Positions 1-11,900 of a DNA stretch of 35,997 nucleotides are shown piece by piece. Both the position numbers and the translations under genes were made by a program. Each line of letters opens with the position of its first letter. Position 1 is the first letter of the stretch. This DNA is from Planoprotostelium fungivorum (Eukaryota; Evosea; Variosea; Cavosteliida; Cavosteliaceae), in NCBI GenBank assembly GCA_003024175.1, contig MDYQ01000261.1, positions 1-35,997 of the forward strand, read 5' to 3'. The notes beneath the pieces were generated by a model. That model was not told where the DNA came from. It did no database searches and saw nothing but the letters and a program-made list of their open reading frames with translations.

Positions 1-1604
1 CCATTCCTAAGATGACTTATGATGATGTGCATAAATGCACATCATACACAAGTCACTTAGTCATTCCATGTCTGACTTTTCTCCTATTTTGGCGTCTATC
101 TTCAATGTCATTATTTTTTTCTGAGCTTGGCTTCTATCACTGTTGCATGTGGGTGTTTCATCTGACACTTGAATTATGTCAATGTTTACGTGCAAGGCGT
201 TCATTATTGTTGTTTGCATCATTTGTGGAATTCAATGAGGGTTCTGTGCAAACTTTTTTCTGGCCTGACAACTGTAGAGGATGGAATGGATGCTCACAAC
301 CAGAGTAACTGTTGCCGTCAAGAAGAGGCATATTGTAAGAGGATGCATCAATATACAATACATTACAAGTGTACAAAGTGTTTATGTATAAAAGGTACAA
401 AGACTTTAACTAACAGCTGAAGTCGATTTCCTCTTCTTTCCCAAGAGCAGATCATCAAAAGAAGAACTTCTGTGCCTCCTGACTCTCTTGTACAGCAATG
501 CAGGTGTCCTGTACATATCTGTGATCTCCACAGCCTTCCTGCACTGATGCCCACCAATTACATCAATTGCTTTGTGAGCACATCCCTCACTGTGGTGTAT
601 GGTTGCCACATAAGAACCAAACAGTTCAATGAGTCTCTGTTTATAAAGAATGATTTCAAACCAAAGAAAGCCAAGGTGTTCCTTTTCAATGAACATGCAT
701 TGAATGTGTTTCTTGGTTGCTGAGTTTTCACTGACTTTTCTCCGAGTTTTCCAATTAGTCATTGATGTCAAATGTTGGGCACAACACTCACGCTCAAGTT
801 TTTTTATCTGCTTGCTGCAGAGGTGAATTACAAGCATGTCAAGTTGGTCATGTGCTACGATTTGCAGTGTTCTTCACTCGTGCTAAGCTGTATTGAATGA
901 GACAATGAGATATACATCATCCCACGTGAATGAAAAAGTTGTCAATGCATTGGGTCTTGAGGAGGGCATGTTCAAAACCTGCATATCAAGCATCTGTCGT
1001 GTTTAAACCTGATTCAAACGGTCGATCTGATGCATGTGATGATGTCAATGGGAAGTGATGTGGGTGTAGAAATGATGAGATTGTGATGTGATCAGATACC
1101 TTCTGCGAGATAGCGTTATTATCCTTAAAGGACCGGTTTGCGTCCTCGCAATTCAATTGAAATCCAATGGCTACGTGCGCGATATCAACAGCAACATCTC
1201 CTCATTTGCTGGTTGCAACTGTTGTATTTCACGCGGAGGGTAGTGTCCTCTCCTATTGCAGCAATTCATCAGGGACATACTGTCACCCACCATACAGGAA
1301 TTATCAAGGGGCTCGCGGTCGTTTTTTTCACCTCTGTAATGATTGGTTCTGTCACTTCCATCTTTAGAAGGCATGTCTTGTCAATGCGCCACAATGTGAG
1401 CATCTCAACCAGATGAATACTGTTGTCTGATGGTGTAATGTCACACTGTTTGCAAATTTCCCATCCTCTTAATTTGATATCACTGAATGCATCACACATC
1501 GAAGTATCTTCTTCCTCCTCATCTCGGAACGGATGTCTTTAAAGCCGAGCTCCCCATGTGTGATGTGGGCGGCATTGTCTGAAGGAGGACTCTCTATTGG
1601 TTCT
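1..1604. other. AT-rich stretch without a supportable gene
   Basis: I see no chain of exons with consistent splice sites, phase or recognisable protein motifs here. Open frames exist on both strands; the longest is 143 residues on the minus strand at 406-837, with scattered Cys and His but no pattern I recognise. Base composition is more AT-rich than in the gene-dense part and lacks the GTGAG-type donors common elsewhere. It could be intergenic DNA, decayed mobile sequence or the end of a gene lying outside the window. Confidence 0.5.
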
Positions 1605-1783
1605 ACGTACGCTAAAAAAATAGCGTACATTGGCACTTATCACATCTTAGGGAGGGTACCAGGTCATTGATGACAGTTTGCCCAGGTGTAGAATCACCTG
1701 GGCTACACGGTGGTGTATTCCATTTTTCCGGACGTTCATAACAGAGAAACGTGCCAATGTACGCTATTTTTTTTAGTGTACGT
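1605..1783. mobile_element. Short non-autonomous element with self-complementary terminal inverted repeats
   Basis: The left end (1605-1636) and right end (1751-1783) are inverted copies over about 32 nt with one internal substitution and one extra A. Each end is also a hairpin by itself: GTACGCTA at 1607-1614 pairs with TAGCGTAC at 1621-1628 across an A-tract, and the right end does the same. The interior has no open frame of note. The interior and ends are clearly homologous to the segments at 18746-18927 and 19386-19567, so this is a dispersed family. The small size and lack of coding resemble MITEs, but the terminal hairpins are not a standard MITE trait. I see no clear target-site duplication. 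Confidence 0.7.
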
Positions 1784-1853
1784 GACATACAGACCTTGTC
1801 TTTCCACATCATTCTCATAACACAATAAAGAGGGAGAGTTACAGATAAGCTCG

Positions 1854-1859
1854 TTTATT
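1854..1859 (-). terminator. AATAAA poly(A) signal containing the Shk stop codon
   Basis: On the minus strand the final codons read GAA TAA followed by A, so the stop TAA lies inside the hexamer AATAAA. No second AATAAA is evident in the next 40 nt. The same arrangement is seen at 13674-13679 and 29650-29655. Confidence 0.6.
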
Positions 1860-4390
1860 CCCAATCATCTGACACGATGTAACCCATCGTTGCATCTTCT
1901 TCAAACAGCAACCGGAATTTGGAGGCAATCGGCGATCGCAGTTTCAAGGCACTCTTCTGCCCCACAATCAGCTTTGGGAGGGACTTGTACGTCTGAGAGT
2001 GGCCCTCTCTAAAGAAAGGTCTATTCGAACGTCATCATCTTCACATCGAGACGATCATCACGATGAGATCTCGATGAACCAACTCACCCTCCCGCTTGAT
2101 GAGATATCCGAAAATGCTTTATTGACCCCTTCTATACACCTCCATCAACACGACGTCGTCATCAAGAGATGATGATGATGATGATCTCACCTCTCCGATG
2201 ACAGAGATGGCAAAGCATCCCGGTGTAGACGAAAACCGAACGAGATAATTTCCGGGGGTCCTTATTCTTCCGAGCTCCTTCTCTGCAGCCTTTGTATCCA
2301 TTTCACCCACGAAACCACTGGAGAGGGTCAGTGAGGTCACGTGACGTCACATCTCACTCCATCTGTAGGACCTTGCGTATCCTACGTATCATCTTGACGT
2401 TCATGGGACCAAAGCATTCAAGCGTCCGGGCGAAATTTTGCAAGCTGATCATGATGACGCCGTTCACATCGAATCCACCGTTCATCAGCTCCACGAGGCA
2501 CCTCATCATCAGTCAGAATCTCATCACATCTCTCATGATGATTTTGTCTTCTCGAAATGATGAAATTGAAAGACTTTTCTCACTTGATGTCCACCGCGTC
2601 TGGCTCGCTGACATCGATGGCTCTGAAAAATGCATTGAAAAATTCGTGCTCCGTGACTTTTCGCTGGAATCCATCAGCACCATCGTGATGACGTCATCAC
2701 TCGTCAATATGACATCATACCTTGTGCAGAAAGGCGGGGTCCCTCCACAGCTCCCAACCGAGAGCGTTGCGGTCTCTATTGATGTAATCATCTAATATAC
2801 AGAGGTCGATCTCGTTGTCAGATAAGATCTGGGCGAAGCTGGGCCTCCCGCTGGGATCTTGCGCCCAACACCGCTCGATGAGAGACCTGGGGGAGGGGTC
2901 AGAGTGGCTGTTTGTAGATGGAGGTACCTCAGGCGGGGGCCGACTGAGCCGTCTTCGGGGAATTTTGGCCGCTCGCCGTTTTTGACGGCGTCGTGGATAC
3001 CTGGAATTTCGGTCAATTTTCACGTCCCAAAGTTTTCCTCCCGCCCGTTACTGTGTCCCAATTTTTTCGTGAAGAAATTCGTGTCTCGATGACGAAAAAT
3101 GAGAATCAATCCATTTTCAGTGATCTTGATTCCATCGCTCTACATCGTTGTAGATCTCACCTTTCGCATCATAATCCTCCAGAGCCCAAGCCCAATCCAC
3201 GCAGGCCAGTTCCCTTCTCCCTTCAACATTTCCTCGAAATCTCACCACTCACCACAACAATATACCAAAGGAATAGACGTCAGATTTCTCATTGAAATGT
3301 CCCAAAATCATCTCAGGGGCCATGTATGGGGCCGTTCCCGCCCTCCCCGTCATGTCGATCGCAGTCTTCACCCTGGACAATCCGAAATCTGCGAACGCGA
3401 TCAGCGACCTCCACGCGGCTCACGCTCGATGTCACCTGCCACTTTGACGGTGCCGTCTGCGGCGATGAGCAGATTGTCTAATTTGAGATCGAGATGCAGG
3501 ATGGGAGGAACGGAACAGTGGAGCCAGTTCATGCCTTTCACCGTATCGTTGGCTATTCTCATTCTTGTTTCAAAGGATACTGATGGAAGATCAGATCGGG
3601 GATGGAGGATGAACTCACTCGGCGGGACACCCGGGTTGCCGCTGTGTTGTTCCAATAGTTTCGAGACACTGCCGTTCGGCATGTATTCCATCACTGTCAA
3701 AGACATCGGTTTTCGTCGTGAGATGATGGGAGGATGATGGAGATGGAATCGCACCTATCAGTCGGTTGTTCGGTTCGCTAACGGCTCCCATGAATAATAC
3801 GACGTTGGGGTTTCTTAGCTTTCTACGGAGAGGTCAGTCTCAACCCATTGAATGCAGTATCACATACACCATCGTTTCGACTTCTCGGTTGAATTCTTCC
3901 TCTTTATCGGCCCTCACGTTCAATTTCTTTATGACTACCTATTAATCATGAGTCGTCCGTCTATTATCTCGCAATCATTCCATCCCGTTTGCTTCGTCGA
4001 ATTGAGTCAATTTCTACGGGAGAAATCTTCTCATCCATGGCTCGAGGGAAAAATGTGTCGATCAAAGATATATCTCAAGTCACCTGATGTCCTCTACATG
4101 ATCCAAGATAGACGGCACCAAAGGATCCATTTCCTTCGAAAGACATGAGACAGTGATGTCACATGGTTGCAATCTTCACCTATAGGGGTTGGATCATATT
4201 CCACTTCATCCGCACTGATGGGAGCTGCCTCTGGACTCGTCAAAGAGGGTACTCTCGTGATCTTCTGTGGTCTTCTGATCAAGTCAGGAGTATGATATTG
4301 AGCGAGAGGTGATGATTCCGAGTGGCGGTGGTATCCTTCTGATCCGCTCCTGGCCGCTCTAATATGGAACCCTGAAGCATCGCGGCTCAT
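1855..4390 (-). CDS. Shk-like protein kinase with C-terminal SH2 domain
   Basis: Fifteen exons on the minus strand (4390-4180, 4133-4084, 3938-3868, 3822-3755, 3693-3619, 3579-3436, 3388-3253, 3213-3161, 3000-2928, 2886-2721, 2663-2584, 2501-2358, 2317-2191, 2116-2088, 2008-1855) give 526 residues. After a Ser-rich N-terminus comes the kinase: glycine loop [12 protein letters not shown], lysine in VVIKKL, gatekeeper segment [16 protein letters not shown], catalytic [20 protein letters not shown] and the CW...RPSF helix. All catalytic residues are present. The SH2 follows, with the FLVR motif as YLVRFSS. Kinase-then-SH2 order and total length match the Dictyostelium Shk family, which phosphorylates protein targets and is recruited to phosphotyrosine; substrates here are unknown. 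The first SH2 residue, normally Trp, is Gly in this model. It is divergently placed with the PLP synthase gene. Confidence 0.9.
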
Positions 4391-4875
4391 GCTGCCTGTG
4401 GTTTCACAAAAGAGAGATTCTCTATTGGTTGTAGAACCCCCTGTTTCTTTTCTCCTTCTTTTACAACAGGCCCCGTCACTATGGTAATTGAATCTCGTAC
4501 AATGGTTGCGATACAGCCCTCGCCCTGGTCAAGGGTGGATGGAGCAGATTACATACGTGCAGTACGCCTCCACGCTTACACATCCTGTTCATGTAGATGT
4601 TCGATGCACATTCAAAGCTCAGAATTCATTCTCTTCCCATACAGTTTACGCCACTGTCTTAATCTATAGATGATCATCTCTCGTTCAAGGTATTACATAA
4701 TCTCCTCTTAACCCGAATTAATTCGGCCTATTTATGATTGTACTTTCACTGAAAAGTGCGAATCGCGGAATCCACTACTTTCGGACTTCGTCAAACAGCA
4801 TCACGCATCGAACACACGTGATCAATTCCATCGTCGTGTCATTGAATAATTTTATTCTGAGTTCAGTCACTAATC
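4391..4875. promoter_or_regulatory. Divergent intergenic region between the Shk and PLP synthase genes
   Basis: These 485 bp separate two divergent start codons and must hold both promoters. I see AT-rich patches near 4670-4750 and 4850 but no element that I can assign with certainty. No convincing coding exon is present. Confidence 0.4.
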
Positions 4876-5839
4876 ATGTTGATCGGGGTGCTAGCTCTTC
4901 AAGGAGCCTTTCACGAACACATCACGAAACTCAACGACTTGAAAATTGAAGCCATACCCATCAGGTGTCTATCACTCGCAACATCATGATTGACCCCATC
5001 GAAAACTGTCAATCACATTGGAAGAAGTTGACAATGGATTCATCTTAACTGTCTGTAGAACTTCCGCCGAACTTCAAAAGGTCGATGGCTTAATCATTCC
5101 TGGAGGAGAGAGTACATCCATGGCCATCGTAAGCGGACGAGAGCCCAACTTCTTAGACGAGCTCAGGCAATTCAGTCGAAACAAACCGACATGGGTGATT
5201 CGATTCATCACATGATGCATTCATCTTCTAACCTCTACAGGGAACCTGTGCGGGCATGATCTTCTTAGCCGAGAGACTCATTGGCACGAAGAAGAACGGA
5301 CAGGTGACTCTTTCATCATCTGACGACCTCTAATCGATGCAGGTGACCATCGGTGGATTAGATGCCACAGTCGCGAGAAACTTCTTTGGTTCGCAAGTTG
5401 ACAGTTTCGAAACCATGTTACAAGTTCCTGAATTGGGTGAAAAACCTGTGAGAAAGACAAACACGTCTCATCATCACGGATGGAACTGATGGAACATCAG
5501 ATCCGCGCTGTTTTCATTCGAGCACCTGTTATGGTTGAGAAGGGAGATTCAGTGAAGGTGAGGTCTCGAGATGATGAGACGATGCTTATAATCATGTGAT
5601 CTCACTGCATGAAAGGTGATCGCACAATTGGAGGAAAACGAGATAGTGGCAGCCAGACAGAAGAATATCCTTGTCACCTCGTTTCATCCAGAGTTGACAC
5701 AAGACGATCGGTGAGAGGATCAACGCAGGCTGAAGGTCGATTGACCGCATTTAGATGGCATCGATACTTTGTGGAGATGGTGAAGAGCGTGGGAGAAGAT
5801 GCAGAAGAGAAGATGAGAGGGATAAAATTATCCGATTGA
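4876..5839 (+). CDS. pdxT: Pyridoxal 5'-phosphate synthase glutaminase subunit (PdxT/SNO family)
   Basis: Seven exons (4876-4964, 5059-5194, 5241-5303, 5343-5447, 5501-5557, 5616-5710, 5755-5839) give 209 residues, the usual length of the family. The start [16 protein letters not shown] is the family N-terminus. The GGEST segment binds glutamine, the nucleophile is Cys in GTCAGM, and the His-Glu pair is in SFHPELT. The protein is a class I glutamine amidotransferase that hydrolyses glutamine and passes ammonia to the PdxS/SNZ synthase, which makes PLP from ribose 5-phosphate and glyceraldehyde 3-phosphate. The partner is not in this window. All introns are 39-94 nt with GT-AG ends. The pathway is found in fungi, plants and many protists but not in most animals. 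Confidence 0.95.
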
Positions 5840-6041
5840 TCATGACCCGATTGATCTAGAGGCAAACATTGCTTTTCGCAGTGAAGATAGATTCAGCTGA
5901 ATGAATGATAGCAGCTGCAACTGGCTCAGTCTGTTCTTTAAAACGAATAAATGTTCCTTTGTCGTTTCTCGTTTTCCGGCACCATCTGAGTTTTCGTTGT
6001 CAACGACACATGATTCGATCATCCATCTGGAGACAGAAACC

Positions 6042-6745
6042 ATGCCTCTAGATGTTTGGCCTCAAGATCTCCTCCTTCTCGTAGTTCATCACCTCATCCA
6101 TGATGTGATAGAAAGAACTGCAAAATATCCAGCACTATCCCAACTGGTGATCGCTTTCCACAACACTTTCCGTTGACAATTTATAGACACAGACAAATTG
6201 GGCATTATATCATCGCCTCCATCCTCTATATTTATCCCTCTATTACGAATCCGTACGACTTTATTCCAAATTAGACAGCCGTTGGCACCACCTCTGTCAA
6301 TATCCTCACATTGCACATCACGTCAAACACTTGAGCATACAACTCAATGGAGAACTCGGCACAGACAAGATCGCTACATTATCACTTTTCACAGAGCTGA
6401 ATCGCCTCACAATCATCAAGAGAGATTGCACAACACAAGACATGTTGGACGTCCTCTCCTCCCTTCCGAATCCAGAGAACATCATCTTGGAGATCTCTGC
6501 ACCGAGGGTGATCTCTCATCTCGATTATCTCCTCCCCTCTTTCGTCACGAGCATCAGTCTAAATGGAATCAGTCTCGTTCATCTACCAAGAGGAGTTCCA
6601 GAATCACAGCGCCCATCCCTCCACGAGAAGTACGTAACGTGCAACACGTATCCCTCCATCGATGGATCATCTGACCCATCCCCCAGGGCCGAGTGAGAAA
6701 GTCGACCGATATTTCACGGTCCAATTCACAAGAAGAAATATCTAA
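6042..6745 (+). CDS. F-box-like protein
   Basis: Three exons (6042-6146, 6187-6629, 6694-6745) give 199 residues. The N-terminus (MPLDVWPQDLLLLVVHHL, then ALSQL joined to TQTNWALYHRLHPLYL) has the LP.DLL..V..HL and NW..Y..L.P.LY pattern of an F-box, which in characterised proteins binds Skp1 in SCF ubiquitin ligases. The rest (HHVKHLSIQLNG, LFTELNRLTII, LSSLPNPENIIL) has spaced leucines like degenerate LRRs used for substrate binding. The last exon assumes an acceptor at 6693; without it the frame stops at 6696. The assignment rests on pattern only. The next gene starts 22 nt after this stop. Confidence 0.6.
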
Positions 6746-6766
6746 GAAGGTGAGTCACCATGGTGC

Positions 6767-7637
6767 ATGTCATCGCACCTAATCGCTCACCGATGTGAGG
6801 ACTCTCCGGAGAGCAGAGAAGATTCCGTGAAGACATACAGCAGCATCTTAGAATACAGTCGATACGTGGCTATTGCCGACGAAGGATGGGCTACGCACAA
6901 AACGTTCTCTTTCAATTCAGATTTGAAAAAGATGGGAGCGCGTGAGCCTTTGTCTCATCTCCAACCTCATCATCATCTCAACATCCATCATCTGCATCTG
7001 ACAACGACGAAATGTCGAGAGATCCAGTTCGGCAGGTTGTAGATCGATAACACCCCACAGACCAATCCATCAGCTTACCCGATGAAGTCTCGAAAACTGG
7101 CTCCTTCTCCGTCGAGCATCTACAATGGGCACAGGAAGATCTCGTCATGCGTGGTATCCTCCAATGGGGTGATCCATCTACATCGTTGTAGATCGAATAT
7201 ATCATGTAGACATCTACTCATCTGTTGGCAGCGACCAAGGAAGAGAGGGAGACGGAGGGAGAGTACTGCTTGTTCGGAGAGATGGAGCAGAGTCTGAAAG
7301 CTGCGAACGTGTGGTCCGATCGCATCTGCGATATCGAACGAGGCATCATGACGATCTACAAGAATGATAAGGTGTGACACCGTCACCATCATCGTGTGAT
7401 GATCATCACCTCGATCATCCTGATCATCACCGGTGGATGAAGTCGAAGAATTGACCGAGAGTAGAGCTTCGATGCCAGGCTGAGGATCTCACTCAAGAAT
7501 TCGACTTTCGTCACACAGAAAGATCAAGAGGGTCTGGGTTCCATATTCATCATCACCACGAACGATTTCAGCGAATTTTCCTTCCGATGCATATCGCCGG
7601 GTGAATCCATCGTCACTTCATCGTCAGCTGATCACCG

Positions 7638-7698
<61 letters not shown>

Positions 7699-8586
7699 AA
7701 TCATCATCGTGGACGTCCTGCTGATGCTCTCTCAGATATATTTGACCATTGGCTCGCCGCATTACAGTTGAATGGTTCGTTGGATCGTCTGGCTCTGGAG
7801 AAGAATCGAAAGCAGAGAGTCCAAGAGGCCATCGACGAGGAGAAGAAGAGAGATCGACAATACGCACAAGATCGGATGAGGAACCTCGCACAGCTGGCAT
7901 CCCAGATCACATTGCAGGTGATGCGATCATCATCGGACGCAATCATCCGATCATCCATCATCCACTCATCCAATCGCCCGATCGCGATCATCCAATCATC
8001 CAACCATCACGCTACCGTCATCACCATCTTGGACATCACCGCTAACAACACACAGAGGACACCACCGCCGGAGCGTTGCAGCGTCATAGAGAGTGATCCC
8101 ATCTACACCAAGTCACAAATCTGGCTGGAAGGTCTGTCTTGGTCTAAGACACCGGTGAATCGATCGACTTTGACGACATCATTGACATCATGCAGACTTT
8201 CACCATACGCGTCATCTTCGGGCCACAAGAGTGGTTCATCTACCGCACGGAGCAGGAGATCTACAACCTCTATAACGCCGTGAGATCGTCACGTTTCCGA
8301 TTCTACATCGGCTGATGGATGCAATCAGCTCGTGTATCGATCGTATGGTGGAAAGATCAATTTGGATTATCTGAAGGGAAGTTATCCAAAAGGATTGAGA
8401 GGGAGGAGCATCTTGGAGAATTTAGACAAGTATGAGGACATCTTGAGGTCCATCAACGACGAGAGACCTCTCATCTTCTCTCAGAAACCGACGAGGACTC
8501 TCTACACGAGGTTCTTTGGCCCTCTCAAGTACGGAGACACGAAGCCTCCAAGCTTCGTGATGCCATTCGAGATCGAATTGGATTGA
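6767..8586 (+). CDS. PH domain, coiled coil and PX-like domain protein
   Basis: Nine exons (6767-6941, 7020-7035, 7074-7168, 7232-7371, 7465-7600, 7736-7917, 8056-8092, 8149-8279, 8329-8586) give 389 residues. Residues about 123-205 look like a PH domain: RGIMTIYKNDK, a run of beta strands (FIITTNDFSEFSFRCIS) and the closing helix DHWLAALQL with its conserved Trp. A charged coiled coil follows (about 206-250). The C-terminal 130 residues look like a PX domain (FTIRVIFGPQEWFIYRT, then SYPKGLRGR and a Leu-rich helix). Both domains bind phosphoinositides in known families, so a role in membrane traffic is an inference. The second exon is only 16 nt. Intron 5 is filled with an ATC microsatellite. 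The start ATG is the first in frame; an upstream exon cannot be excluded. Confidence 0.7.
7638..7708 (+). repeat. (TCA)n microsatellite inside an intron
   Basis: About 20 uninterrupted ATC/TCA triplets followed by a broken tail lie in intron 5 (7601-7735) of the PH-PX gene. Read on the other strand it encodes a long poly-Asp run, which is an artefact of the repeat. Confidence 0.95.
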
Positions 8587-8908
8587 ATCGACATCACATC
8601 ACGATACCACGTGCCTCTCAGAAGACTCGATGCGCTCTATCTGCTTGAATATATAAGTCCATTGAAGCCTTCTCGGTGTCCGTGATCTGAAGTCATACAT
8701 TCTCGATGATGTTTTTCACAAATCCCTCGCTGTCGGACTGGAGATGCCATAAAGGCGAAGGAAGTAGAAGAAGGTGTTCCTCCTGTCTATTCATGTGCTG
8801 CCGGTACCCTCGCGATTTGAAAGAAATTTCCCAACAACCGAGCGCATTGAGGTCACAGCACCAACAACAGAACGACACACGCAATAGTACCATATATAGA
8901 CGATTAAA
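8587..8908. promoter_or_regulatory. Intergenic region with TATA-like sites
   Basis: The 322 bp between the PH-PX stop and the LRR-GTPase start hold no coding exon that I can support. TATATAAG lies at 8650-8657 and TATATA at 8893-8898. The second is only about 11 nt before the ATG at 8909, too close for a usual TATA spacing, so the first is the better candidate. Confidence 0.4.
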
Positions 8909-11900
8909 ATGGCTACACGAATGCCACAGACCGACTTCATCAGTCCTCCCACGCCCGCTTCTCTTCATTTGGCTCAAGCCATCTCTGAGAACACTCAGAC
9001 AGGAAAGAGACCTCTGGCAGATATCTTAGAGGATGAGAAGACTGCACATCGGGCACGATTAGATAAAATGGGACTCAAAGACGAAGATGCATTCAAGATT
9101 GCCAAGGTGAATATCACGTTTCAGAATCATCTCTCAACGTTCAAGGTTATCGCAAAGAGCACTCCTCTGAAGCTCCTTTCTCTCTCTCACAATCAGATTA
9201 CCGAATCTGGAGCCATCGCACTTGCCACTTCACTCACAGGCAATCAAAACCTGGCTGCATTCCATGTGACGATCTCCTCTCTATTCACGGTTTCTGATTT
9301 TCTACCAGATCGATGGAAATGCAATCGGTGACGGCGGCGCGGCGGCCTTCGCAGGCTGTCTCACGGGCAACGACTTTCTCAGAATTCTTCACATCAACGA
9401 CTGCAAGATCGAACAGAGAGGTGATATTCATATATCATCCACATTCCATCCTCAACGTCCATCGCAGGTGTCGCCGCCCTCGCCGGTGCATTACACACGA
9501 ATCGTGTTCTCGAATCTCTCGGGCTATCTGGTTCCCTCTTTGGAGATCAAGGTGCTGCTCTTCTGGCCGAGGCCCTGAAGGCTAATGGCACCCTGCGATC
9601 TCTCTCTCTGTCCAATTGCAACATCACCGAAGAGGGTGCGAAACTCTTATTAGACGTTATCCGGGACAGCAAGCATCTCTCATTGAGAGTGAGTCGACAT
9701 CATCCATCATCCATATCCTCCAAAGATGATGTCGCCGATGACGATCATCTCTTCATCTTCCACGCGTGTCATCATCGATGGCGACTCATTCTCATCTTCC
9801 ATGCGATGTCATCATCGGTGACCTCTTTACAGTCTCTCAACCTGGATGGCAACCAGATCGGCCCTGAGACATTGAACACCTTCAGAGAACTCTTAGGAAA
9901 GAACTCCATGAGCTCATCTCAAGACGCGAGGCCGTCATCCGGCCCCGGCACCGCCATCGCACCCGCCCTCACTGCAGGTGGTGCCCAGCTCAGCGAAAAT
10001 CCCGTGAGTTTTCTCACTCTCGAGGAATACATTTCATCTCTGACGTCACAGATTCCGGCGGGACCCAGAAGAGGAAAAGTTTCCGATTTTCTGAGAGGGG
10101 CTCTCATGGCTCACCGTGGAAAGGTAGATGTACAACCTGCCATTTTCATTTCATTGAAACCTCTTTAGAAGTCCAGCGCAGAGCTGACGAACAGTCTGGA
10201 CGAGAGGAAATTGGATAAGACGTTGAGAAACAATCACGACCGCATGGCTGCCATCACTGCTCTCATCGAGGAGAGAAAGAAGAGGGAAGACGAGTTAGAA
10301 CAGAAGGACAATGCGGTGAGTCATGGAGTGATGAGGAAACCTCATCGTCATGAGTCGATCACCAGCTGACTCGTTGTAGTTGAAAGAGAAGAAAGCGCAA
10401 TTGGCTTCCACTGCTAGGGAATTAGAGAAGGAAGCCAGGGAGTTAGAACACAAGGAGAAGAAGTTGAAGGAGAGGTTGAAGAGAGCAGAAAAGACACAGA
10501 AGGCTCTGAAGAAGACCCGTGATACGAGGTGAGGGTGGGAGAGGCCGGCGGGGTGTTGAAAATTCCAGGAAATCTCCTGGGTATATGTCGTCCGATGAGG
10601 AATCGGAGGCAGAGTTCATGGATGATAGTGCCATCAACGCTGTTGTAGTAGGAGATTCATCTGTGAGTCTACAAATCGATTGTAGATGGTGAAGACTCAT
10701 GGAGAATAGGTGGGAAAGACGGCCCTGTTGACTTCGTTTGCACTTCAGGTGATACTCTTACCATCGATCTTTCTACAACGAGACATCCTATCTACACATT
10801 CTCAATCCATTCGATATTTCATCCTTGCATGATGAAGACAACATACACACGAAAAGAATCATTTCGAAATAAAATCATTTTTCGACGAATATCCAACGTT
10901 TTACAGATGGGAGCGACGAGTCTATTGGAAGAATCACAGATGGACGACGCGGAGAAGAAATTCAGAACCTTCAACATCAATGGAATGATGGTCGATACCG
11001 AGCCCGCCAGCCTCAACCTCGTAGACACAGAGTCCGATCCTACCTTCTCTCGTTTCCGTATCCTCAACTACAAGGTGGAATTTTCTCCGAAATTTCTCCA
11101 TCTTCCGGTGGAGATTCTCATGATGACAGATGTGTGATGTCTTCTTGTTGATGTTCTCCGTTATCGATCGTAACTCGTTCGTCAATGCAGTCTACGAATG
11201 GCACGAGGAGTTGGAGTTCAATCAGCCTCAGGTGTGTACGATGTCATCCCATCGATGTAGAGACTCATCGACGATGTGTCGCACACATCCATTCGATGTC
11301 GTTGGATGATGTCGATGCGTGTGAGAATGGAAACTGATGGTGACAGGTACCTGTGATATTGGTGGGAACAAAGTGTGACGTCAGGGAAGCGTTGGGAGAC
11401 AACGTCCCCGAAGATTATGTCACTCACTCTCAGGTACGCCTCACTACAACCTGCCATCTCGAATCATCTCGCTCATCCTCTCCGTATCCTTCTGACGAGA
11501 TATCGACAGGGAGAGAGTTTGGCGGCTGAGATCCACGCTGTCGGTTATTTCGAAATCGCGTTGAATAATCCAGAGACAATCGAAACCCTCTTCGAGTCCG
11601 TCGTTCAACTACAACGCCTCAGAAATTCTACCCTGGGGTGAAGACGTCGAGTTTTCGTCGAGTTTTCTCACACGTACAGGGAGACGAAAGTGGCAGCGCC
11701 GATCGATACACAGTATTATCTGTCCACGAGGAATATTGGTGGGAACGTGAAGGTTCCATTGGGACAGGCCAGCATGGCTGAGTTCAGAGCCAACCGTGAA
11801 CAAAAGTGAGATACATCATCAACCTCATCATCAACCTCACCATACGTCATCGTGCATCATCATCACACATCATCATCACACATCATCATGCTGACATCCT

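Noticed and set aside
406-837. 143-residue minus-strand frame
   Set aside because: No motif, no splice context and no neighbouring exons. Length alone is not enough in AT-rich DNA.
2292-2795. 167-residue plus-strand frame
   Set aside because: Antisense to Shk exons 10-13, which have strong kinase and SH2 motifs.
3099-3737. 212-residue plus-strand frame
   Set aside because: Antisense to the Shk kinase core, where catalytic and DFG motifs are clear on the minus strand.
7613-7900. Minus-strand frame with a long poly-Asp run
   Set aside because: It is the reverse reading of the (TCA)n intron microsatellite and continues antisense to a well-supported exon.
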